From Bacteroidia bacterium (GTDB lineage: Bacteria; Bacteroidota; Bacteroidia; NS11-12g; UBA955): a stretch of 6,597 nucleotides of DNA. The position numbers and the translations under genes are program-made. Positions 1 through 6,500 of the stretch are shown one piece after another. The first letter of the stretch is position 1, and each line of letters begins with the position of its first letter. The stretch covers positions 1-6,597 of the forward strand of contig JACMRS010000225.1 in the NCBI GenBank assembly GCA_014376345.1, written 5' to 3'. The notes under the pieces were generated by a model. It did not search any database and had not been told where the DNA came from. It saw nothing but the letters and a program-made list of their open reading frames with translations.

Positions 1-46
1 ATGTCTGTTTTTATCAACCAACATACTATTAATCACAATAATCCGT

Positions 47-54
47 TAAGTTTG
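47..54 (+). promoter_or_regulatory. Candidate -7 promoter element before the first barrel gene
   Basis: The bases TAAGTTTG match the Bacteroidota primary-sigma -7 consensus TAnnTTTG and end 10 bp before the ATG at 65. No TTG/TTTG -33 element is seen at the usual 19-21 bp upstream, so only half of the promoter is supported. If used, the leader would be only a few nucleotides long, in keeping with the absence of a Shine-Dalgarno sequence. The rest of 1-64 shows nothing recognisable. Confidence 0.4.
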
Positions 55-64
55 TTTACCAATT

Positions 65-850
65 ATGAAATACATATTTTTCTTACTTTTATTTGGGTCT
101 GTCATTCAGGCTAATGCTCAATGTCGCTATAAAATCTCAGCGCTCGAAGTTGGCGCTCGTGCTAACAATTATTATGAGAGCGGTTATTCAGGTTTGTCAA
201 CTTTTCAGGATAATGCAAAAGAACCGATTCAATATTCGGGCTATGGTTACAATGTTAGTTCTCAAGGACTTCACCAATTTGGAAGTTTTGGAATTTATCT
301 GCATTTGTCCAGATTTATTAATGACACAGTTTTTAATCCAAATAGAAAATTGAGAATTGGTATATCTGCCTCAAGCGCAGGACATGGAATCTCGGGCTTT
401 AAAGATATCGGAAATTATATTGACACTTTTACTAAAGCGGGTTTTAATTATTATCATAGTTATACCATTCTGTCTTTAGATATTTCTACATTGAGGTATG
501 GTAAAATATTCTGGAAAAGATTCAGACCGTTTGCAGGTATTGGAATATCACCCGGAATGAGTCTGTCATCAAAAGGTGAGTTTATAGCAGACACTGTTTC
601 TCACGGACGATTTATGTATAATGGAACCAGCTATTATTATACTTCCAGTAGCAGTGCAGGAAAAGATTACGCTGTGAAACCATTGGTTTTTGTTTCTGCA
701 TACATTCCCATCGGATTAAATTTCAGGCTTTCCAAAAGATTAGATTTGAATTTAGAAAGTCGATTAAATCTGAATATGTATCATGTTAAATCTACCACAT
801 TCAATACTTGTTTTAGTATCATGTTTTCTGCAGCTTATAAATTATTTTAA
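65..850 (+). CDS. Secreted outer-membrane beta-barrel-like protein, copy 1
   Basis: This encodes a 261-residue exported protein of unknown function, probably an outer-membrane beta-barrel. Seen: Lys2 is followed by a hydrophobic stretch (residues 4-14) and a signal peptidase I site after Ala-Asn-Ala (residues 16-18), so the mature protein should begin at Gln19. The rest is rich in Tyr, Phe, Ser, Gly and Asn, with alternating polar/hydrophobic segments, and no other membrane helix is seen. The last residue is Phe in a Tyr-Lys-Leu-Phe ending, which resembles the C-terminal strand recognised by the BAM machinery. Well-conserved blocks shared with the next gene lie at residues 76-100, 142-170 and 208-236. 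The ATG at 65 is chosen because it gives a complete signal peptide that aligns with the paralogue. The downstream gene starts 21 bp after the stop, so the two are probably co-transcribed. The barrel call is an inference from composition and ends; I do not recognise a named family. Confidence 0.8.
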   Translation: MKYIFFLLLFGSVIQANAQCRYKISALEVGARANNYYESGYSGLSTFQDNAKEPIQYSGYGYNVSSQGLHQFGSFGIYLHLSRFINDTVFNPNRKLRIGISASSAGHGISGFKDIGNYIDTFTKAGFNYYHSYTILSLDISTLRYGKIFWKRFRPFAGIGISPGMSLSSKGEFIADTVSHGRFMYNGTSYYYTSSSSAGKDYAVKPLVFVSAYIPIGLNFRLSKRLDLNLESRLNLNMYHVKSTTFNTCFSIMFSAAYKLF

Positions 851-871
851 ATTTTGAACTCAAACTCAGCT

Positions 872-1657
872 ATGAAATATTTTTTTGTCTTATTATTTTT
901 GGGTGTTGTAATTAATGCAAATGCTCAACATCGCTATAGAATTACTGCCTTGGAAGGTGGAACACGCTATAACAATGAGTTTGTAAGAAATCATCCATCA
1001 CTTTCCACAATTCAAGATAACGCTAAAATGCCTGTCTCTTTTTCAGGTGAAGGTTACATAATAAGTTCTCAAGGCTTTCAACAGGATATAAGTTCAGGGA
1101 TATACCTTCATTTATCCAGATTTATTAATGACACAACTTTCAATCCCAATAGAAAATTGAGAATTGGAATTTCAGGTTCAAGTGCAGGTATAGGTGTATA
1201 TGGTAAAAAACAAAGCGGAAATATTATTGACACTTTTTCTGAAGCAAGATTATCTTATGTTCATAGCTATAATATCCTGTCACTTGATATAGCAACATTG
1301 CATTTTGGTAAAATATTCTGGAAAAGATTCAGGCCGTTTGCGGGTGCAGGCATTTCTCCAGGTATAAGTTTGAATTCGAAGGGTCGGTTTAGTTCTGATA
1401 CTACAAATTCAACTTCATTTATATTTAATGGCCGTCGATATTATGATTTTTCAATAAGTACTTCAGATAGAGAATACGCACTTAAACCTTTGATTTACCT
1501 CTCTGCATACATTCCCATCGGATTAAATTTCAGAGTTTCAAAAACTTTAGACTTAAACCTGGAAAGCCGTTTAAATATTAATATCACTCATATTAAAACT
1601 ACAGAATTTAATACCGGTTTCAGTGTGATGCTTTCGGCAACCTATAAATTATTTTAA
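872..1657 (+). CDS. Secreted outer-membrane beta-barrel-like protein, copy 2
   Basis: This is a tandem paralogue of the preceding gene, also 261 residues and about 65% identical by hand count without any gap. It has the same layout: signal peptide with hydrophobic residues 4-14, Ala-Asn-Ala cleavage site at 16-18, mature start at Gln19, and a Tyr-Lys-Leu-Phe C-terminus typical of outer-membrane barrels. The frame can be extended to a TTG at 854, but ATG 872 is preferred. It removes six non-signal-like residues, matches the paralogue's start exactly, and keeps the 807-bp offset seen at the stop codons. Divergence is concentrated around residues 31-56, 121-130 and 173-201, which would fit surface loops, while putative strand segments are nearly identical. 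No ribosome binding site is visible. Function is unknown; a surface or envelope role is inferred only from export and barrel-like features. Confidence 0.8.
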   Translation: MKYFFVLLFLGVVINANAQHRYRITALEGGTRYNNEFVRNHPSLSTIQDNAKMPVSFSGEGYIISSQGFQQDISSGIYLHLSRFINDTTFNPNRKLRIGISGSSAGIGVYGKKQSGNIIDTFSEARLSYVHSYNILSLDIATLHFGKIFWKRFRPFAGAGISPGISLNSKGRFSSDTTNSTSFIFNGRRYYDFSISTSDREYALKPLIYLSAYIPIGLNFRVSKTLDLNLESRLNINITHIKTTEFNTGFSVMLSATYKLF

Positions 1658-1666
1658 ATTTTAAGG

Positions 1667-2440
1667 TTAAAGCTTTTTCGCTTCATTCCAGAAACCATCC
1701 ATTTCGCCAAGCGTCATGTCTTTCAAATCTTTGCCTATTTCAGCTGCTTTTTCTTCAATGTAATTGAAACGCTTAATGAATTTTTTATTGGTCTTCTCCA
1801 ATGCATCATCAGGATTGATATTTTCAAATCTGGCATAATTTACAAGTGAAAAAAGTAAATCTCCGAATTCTTCTTCTCTTTCTTCTGCAGAAATACCTTG
1901 TTTAAACTCGATAATTTCCTCTTCAACTTTATCCCAAACCTGCTCCTTGTTTTCCCAGTCGAAACCTACATTGGCAGCTTTTTCCTGCATTCTGTAAGCC
2001 TTTACAAGCGCTGGCATACTTTTAGGAACACCGGCAAGAACACTGTTCTTCTTCGGTCCTTTTTCTTTCAGCTTTATCTGCTCCCAGTTGCGGGTAACAG
2101 TATCTGAATCTTCAGCTTTTACATCACTGTAAATATGTGGATGCCTTCTGATTAATTTTTCACAAAGCGAATTAATAACATCCTCAATATCAAACTGGTT
2201 TTTCTCACTTCCGATTTTACTGTAAAATATAATGTGCAATAAAATATCACCAAGTTCTTTTTTAATTTCTTCAGAATCATTGTCAAGAATAGCATCACTT
2301 AATTCATAAGTTTCTTCTATTGTCAAATGCCTCAGACTTTCAGTTGTTTGCTCCCTGTCCCACGGACATTGAGCACGCAACTCATCCATTATTTTTAGGA
2401 GCCTTGCGAAAGCTTCAAGTTTGCTGTCAGTAGTTCCCAT
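1667..2440 (-). CDS. mazG: Nucleoside triphosphate pyrophosphohydrolase MazG
   Basis: MazG hydrolyses (d)NTPs to NMP and pyrophosphate. It is a cytosolic house-cleaning enzyme against non-canonical nucleotides and, in E. coli, influences the (p)ppGpp stress response. The 257-residue protein has the usual two-domain length. N-terminal domain: the hallmark Cys-Pro-Trp-Asp-Arg-Glu-Gln-Thr at 25-32, the metal motif EExxE (Glu42, Glu43, Glu46) with ExxD (Glu62, Asp65), and Arg-Arg-His-Pro-His at 98-102. C-terminal domain: Val-Gly-Phe-Asp-Trp at 158-162, a second EExxE (Glu174, Glu175, Glu178) and ExxD (Glu191, Asp194), ending in a typical helical tail. Both metal sites therefore look intact. Its ATG overlaps the stop of the DUF4340 gene by one base (TAATG), which suggests translational coupling, and no Shine-Dalgarno sequence is present. 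It converges on the second barrel gene, stop to stop, with a 9-bp gap. It is unrelated to the MazEF toxin pair despite the name. Confidence 0.96.
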   Translation of the reverse strand: MGTTDSKLEAFARLLKIMDELRAQCPWDREQTTESLRHLTIEETYELSDAILDNDSEEIKKELGDILLHIIFYSKIGSEKNQFDIEDVINSLCEKLIRRHPHIYSDVKAEDSDTVTRNWEQIKLKEKGPKKNSVLAGVPKSMPALVKAYRMQEKAANVGFDWENKEQVWDKVEEEIIEFKQGISAEEREEEFGDLLFSLVNYARFENINPDDALEKTNKKFIKRFNYIEEKAAEIGKDLKDMTLGEMDGFWNEAKKL

Positions 2441-3480
2441 TAATTTAATTGAGGTTTAGAAGAATTACTTTCAAAAAAATAAGAATAATCCTTCATCACT
2501 TTACCAAATACAAATTCCTGGATCTGTAAAATTTCTTTAGCATTATTGTTTACAAAAGCGTAGTAATTGTCACGCTCATAAGGCAGCGGTAAACCATTTT
2601 CATCTTCTTTTGTGTAAGTGTCAATCTGTATCCCTTTGTGATAAATTGCCATTATTGTTGTTTTGCCGGTTTTGTCTGTCAGACTGATAATGACATAGGG
2701 TTTTGTTTTATAAATGGAATCTATCTGAAAAGCAGAAAGATTAAATGGAAAATCATCATAAGAAAGACTGGTAAACTGGTTGAGGTAAGCTTTTAAAATA
2801 TTCTTATTAATTGCAATATTTTCCGGTCCGTTTAAAGGTAAAATTGCAGGTCGGGGGCCTGTATTGTCAATCTCGAATGAACCCTGAGGAGTTTCCAGCC
2901 ATTCTACTCTTATTTTTGCAATGTTTTCTGAAATATCAGAGAAAACTTCTTTTGAGCGCCATAGTTTTTCATCGGTACGGAAATAAGGTGTTACATAACC
3001 GTTCCAGCCCGGAATATGAATAATATAAGGCGTTTTATCATCCTTAATATACATCATTGTTCCAAGCATGTCTTCAGTAGAACTGCCTACATAAAGCGTT
3101 TTATATAATGTGCCCTTTTTATAGATTTCAACTTTTCTGCCATTCAGAATTAATTCTTTCAGAACAACCTCCATGTTTTCTTTTCCGACAGGTGATTTAA
3201 TTTCAATATTGTGAAGGACACTCAAAAGGCTGCTTACTTTATAAGAACCGGCGTCAAATTTATTGTTAATCCGCCACACACCATTTGGCTGTTTTATCAG
3301 AGTAGCATTTCCTGAATTGTCGTTATTTGAAATAAAAATTTTGTCGATACTCTGTGTGTCTTTAACGCCATATTCACTGAGCTTTGGATCCATAGTTGAA
3401 AGAGAATTTCTGCGCACAAGCAAATATGCAACAAGTGATACCACAAGCACAGACAGAAGGATAACCGTTCTTTTATTCAT
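2440..3480 (-). CDS. Membrane-anchored DUF4340 domain protein
   Basis: This 346-residue protein has a single N-terminal hydrophobic helix (about residues 5-22, preceded by Lys3-Arg4 and followed by Arg23-Arg24) and a large soluble part. The soluble part resembles DUF4340: an Ile-Asp-Lys-Ile-Phe-Ile strand near 45-50, Gly-Val-Trp-Arg-Ile-Asn at 67-72, Ile-Lys-Ser-Pro-Val near 94-98, Tyr-Val-Gly followed by Leu-Gly-Thr at 130-141, and a Tyr-Ile-Ile-His-Ile-Pro-Gly segment at 152-158 with Gly-Tyr-Val-Thr-Pro just after. No catalytic motif is visible and the molecular role is unknown. In other bacteria DUF4340 proteins sometimes lie beside ABC-2/gliding-type exporter genes, but no such gene is in this window. 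The ATG at 3480 is the first in frame, sits just after a candidate promoter element and gives a complete anchor helix. The stop overlaps the mazG start. The positive charges on both sides of the helix leave the topology uncertain. Confidence 0.82.
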   Translation of the reverse strand: MNKRTVILLSVLVVSLVAYLLVRRNSLSTMDPKLSEYGVKDTQSIDKIFISNNDNSGNATLIKQPNGVWRINNKFDAGSYKVSSLLSVLHNIEIKSPVGKENMEVVLKELILNGRKVEIYKKGTLYKTLYVGSSTEDMLGTMMYIKDDKTPYIIHIPGWNGYVTPYFRTDEKLWRSKEVFSDISENIAKIRVEWLETPQGSFEIDNTGPRPAILPLNGPENIAINKNILKAYLNQFTSLSYDDFPFNLSAFQIDSIYKTKPYVIISLTDKTGKTTIMAIYHKGIQIDTYTKEDENGLPLPYERDNYYAFVNNNAKEILQIQEFVFGKVMKDYSYFFESNSSKPQLN

Positions 3481-3484
3481 GATG

Positions 3485-3492
3485 CAAAGTTA
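3485..3492 (-). promoter_or_regulatory. Candidate -7 promoter element for the DUF4340-mazG pair
   Basis: Read on the minus strand, TAACTTTG matches TAnnTTTG and is separated from the ATG by only four bases (CATC). Transcription would begin at or very near the start codon, giving a leaderless or almost leaderless mRNA. The nearest upstream TTTTG (3525-3529) is 32 bp away, too far for a standard -33 element. The 64-bp gap 3481-3544 otherwise holds AT-rich sequence with a small AT-only inverted repeat (3503-3513) and no terminator for the upstream gene. Confidence 0.45.
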
Positions 3493-3544
3493 AGTCTGTT
3501 TTTTAATTATTAATGATGGATTTACAAAAGGGTAATTCGCGGGA

Positions 3545-6500
3545 TTAATGGTTGCAACTGCAGCTGCCATGCATAAAACTTTGTGTTTCTTCATGCCATT
3601 CAAATGCCTGACAGCTTTTATTTCTGTCAAACCAAAATTCAGGTTTTCTTGCCCATAAACTGTTTTTAGATTCGGTATTAATGCATTGCATTGTTGCTGC
3701 ATTAAACAGCCAGCCGTTGATCATCACATAACTTATTGATTGCGTAAAAGTTATTGAGTCAAGAGGATTTTTATCCATGATCATCAGGTCGGCATATTTG
3801 CCCGGTTCAATACTACCCAGCTGCTCACCCATTCCAATGTACTGAGCACCGTTAATAGTGGCAACTTTAAGAGCATTGTGATTGCTCATGCCGCCTTGTG
3901 TCATCATCTGCATTTCCCAGTGTGCACCAATTCCCTGAATCTGACCGTGTGCACCTAAATTGACTTTCACGCCGCTGTCTGCAAGCATGCTGCAGGCTTT
4001 TGCATTTTCTATGTGGTTGAATTCATTATCCGGTGCCATCGTTCTTCTTCTGCTTCTGCTGTCAATTAATGCGCGGGGATAAAATTTAAGCAGTTTTTCA
4101 TTTTCCCAGACATTCGTTTTCTGATAGAAATAATTTTCACCCCAGATACCACCATAAGAAACTATTAGTGTGGGTGTATAATGCACCGTTGTCGCAGACC
4201 AAAATTTCGAAACGTCTTTATATAAAGGCGACACAGGAATTGAATGTTCAATGCCCGTATGTCCGTCAGCAATCATACTCATATTGTGTTGAAAATGTGA
4301 ACCTCCTTCGGGCACTACCAGCATGTCTAATTCTCTCGCAGCCTGAAGTACCTGCTGCCTTTGATCACGTCGTGGCTGGTTGTAACTTTTAACTGAAAAT
4401 GCACCCAGTGCTTTAAGTCTTCTTAAATGCATCCTGGCATCATCAAGCGAATTAATTACAGCTTTGAAATCAGTTTCAGCACCATATAAAATTGTTCCGG
4501 TAGAAAATAATCTTGGTGCTACAATAGTACCGTTTCTCTGCATTTCAGCCTGCGAAAAAATCATTTCACTGTTGTTGCTTGGATCGTGTGTTGTAGTAAT
4601 GCCATAAGCAAGACTGGTATAATAACTCCACTGTTTCTGAACGCTCATACCTGAAGCACCTGCTCCAATATGTGCATGCACATCTACCAGTCCGGGCATG
4701 ATGGTTTTGCCTGAACAATCCATAACTTTCATACCTTTAATTTCTTCATCAGAAGGCGCGCCGGCACCTGTTTTCACAATCTTATTCTGATTAATTATGA
4801 TATAGCCATTCTCTATAATTTCATCACCTTTCATAGTGATAATTCTCGCATTAGTAAACACCATGCTTTTTGAAGGCAGGTCTGATTTAAATTCCAGTCC
4901 GATTGCAATACCTTTTTTACTCAGGTCGGGCAAACTGTCGGGAGCGCCGGGAAGAAATTTAAAGCAATCTTTTAATGGAATGCTGAAATATGTTGAACCG
5001 ATACTGTAGTTTACAAATTTGCTGTCACTATTCCAGTGAAGGAAATTGCCGGCATCTTTACTTATTTTGTAAACAGGAAATGTTTTGGTTCCGCTGCTGA
5101 TGTCAACGCTGTTTCCTGTCTTTGGAAATGCCGCAACATAAGCATTAAATAATTCGGTAAATGCTACCCAGTTATTGTCAGGACTGACACTGATTTGTGT
5201 GGCATATTTAGAGGTGAAATGAATCCTTTCATCGCCGCCTTTCAGGTCACAGCTTTTTAATGCTTTCTGATCACCTGAAGATGAAGCAAAAAACAATCTG
5301 TCACCAGTGTTATTGTATTGAGGATGAGCGCCATCATCCCTTACTTTAGTGGCTTTGCCGCCACTTGAAGGCATAGTATAGATCCCTGTTTCTGTGCCAT
5401 AATTAAAACCGGTAACTTCATTTCCGCTTCCTTTTCTATAAGCAATATTTTTACCATCCGGACTTACAGCCGGTGAAAAATAATATCCGGGTTCTGTTGT
5501 GATTTTCGTGTATGTTTTAAGACCAGTATTTAATTTTACAACAGCGCCTAGTAAACTGTCATTCCACGTGATAAAATAGATGTTTTTTCCATCGGGAGAA
5601 AATGCAGGTTCGTACTCAAAATCAATACCTGTGGTAAGTCTTTCCGGAGTGCCTGAAGGCAAATTCTTTTTGTATAAATAGCCGGCAGCATTAAAGACAA
5701 CCATCTTTCCATCAGGACTGGTAGTGATCTGTCTGATAGATTTCGATTCAAATTTTTCTGACCAAGCTTGCTGTTTGCTGTGTACGGCTTCTGTAATTAT
5801 TTGCTTTACAGTTGCTTTAAAAGGTATTGAAGTCGCTTTGTATGTTTTGATGTCTACATTCTGGAAACCACCTTTAGCCCAGATAATAATGTGGCTGTTG
5901 TCCGGCATCCATGCAAAGTTGGGATACACACCATAAATAGCCCAGGTTTCCTGCATGTCTTTATTTAGTGCATCATACACCGGCCACTCTTCTCCCGTCT
6001 TTAAATCTTTCAGATACAAGACTGTTTTTTCACGCACTCTTTTTACAAAAGCAAGAGTTTTGCCGTCCGGTGAAATCTGCGGTCTGCAAGTACCTCCCGG
6101 CCCGCCTGCAATGGTACTTATTTCACCGGTTTCACGATCGAGTCTTCTTATCTGATAAATTTCACCATTGGGATCTTTGTTGTATTGAAAATACCCTCCT
6201 GGAGTCATGTCTTCACTCCAGTAAACATATTTTCCATCAGCACCCACCTCAGGTTCACCCGCATCCTGCTGATCGTTTTTTCTTTTAGTAAGTTGAAGTC
6301 CATCACCACCACTGATATGCCACATCCACATTTCCCCTGCGCCAGCACTGCGACTGCCAGTATAATGTTTTCTTGCAATTAAATATTGACCATCGGGAGT
6401 GAAAACCGCATTTGTCGGAAGTCTGAAAGTTTCGCTGCTGATTTGTTTCGGATTGGTACCATCAGCATTCATAATCCAGATATTGTCACCCCCGGAGCGG

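Larger units (their letters stand above)
65..1662 (+). repeat. Tandem gene duplication, 807-bp period
   Basis: Copy 1 (65-855) and copy 2 (872-1662) are direct repeats. ATG 65 pairs with ATG 872, and stop 848-850 pairs with stop 1655-1657, both offset by 807 bp. An identical 20-bp AT-rich segment (836-855 and 1643-1662) covers the last codons, the stop and five bases beyond it, marking a downstream limit of detectable homology. The bases directly upstream of the two ATGs are hardly alike, so the other limit is near the start codon. Long exact nucleotide matches occur inside, for example 499-525 with 1306-1332 and 695-726 with 1502-1533. Confidence 0.85.

Noticed and set aside
1..114. Short plus-strand frame starting with ATG at position 1
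   Set aside because: It overlaps the signal peptide region of the first barrel gene in another frame and shows no feature of a real gene; it could at most be noise at the window edge.
110..124. Lipoprotein signal in copy 1 because Cys20 follows the signal peptide
   Set aside because: The residue before Cys is Gln and the preceding residues do not form a lipobox; copy 2 has His at this position and both have a clean Ala-Asn-Ala cleavage site.
854..871. TTG at 854 as the start of the second barrel gene
   Set aside because: It adds six residues before a complete signal peptide, breaks the match with the paralogue's start, and the in-frame ATG at 872 keeps the exact 807-bp offset.
1669..1676. 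AAAGCTTT palindrome followed by T residues as a terminator
   Set aside because: It lies inside the mazG coding end, has no loop and only a weak stem, so a functional hairpin is unlikely.
1667..2440. Toxin-antitoxin function suggested by the name mazG
   Set aside because: No mazE or mazF homologue is adjacent; the protein is a standard two-domain NTP pyrophosphohydrolase.
3503..3513. TTAATTATTAA inverted repeat as a terminator or operator
   Set aside because: It is AT-only with a one-base loop and, read in the direction of the upstream gene, is followed by A residues rather than U; this is expected by chance in AT-rich DNA.
3490..3702. 70-codon minus-strand frame overlapping the 3' end of the amidohydrolase gene
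   Set aside because: It lies mostly inside the amidohydrolase coding sequence in another frame, has no recognisable domain, and is best explained as a chance frame.
5968..6288. 106-codon plus-strand frame opposite the propeller region
   Set aside because: It is antisense to strongly coding sequence, and its composition follows from the complement of the Ser-Pro-Asp-Gly repeats; no domain is recognisable.
6470..6472. ATG at 6472 as the start of the propeller/amidohydrolase gene
   Set aside because: The frame stays open for 41 more codons to the window edge and encodes a typical PD40 repeat, so this Met is internal.
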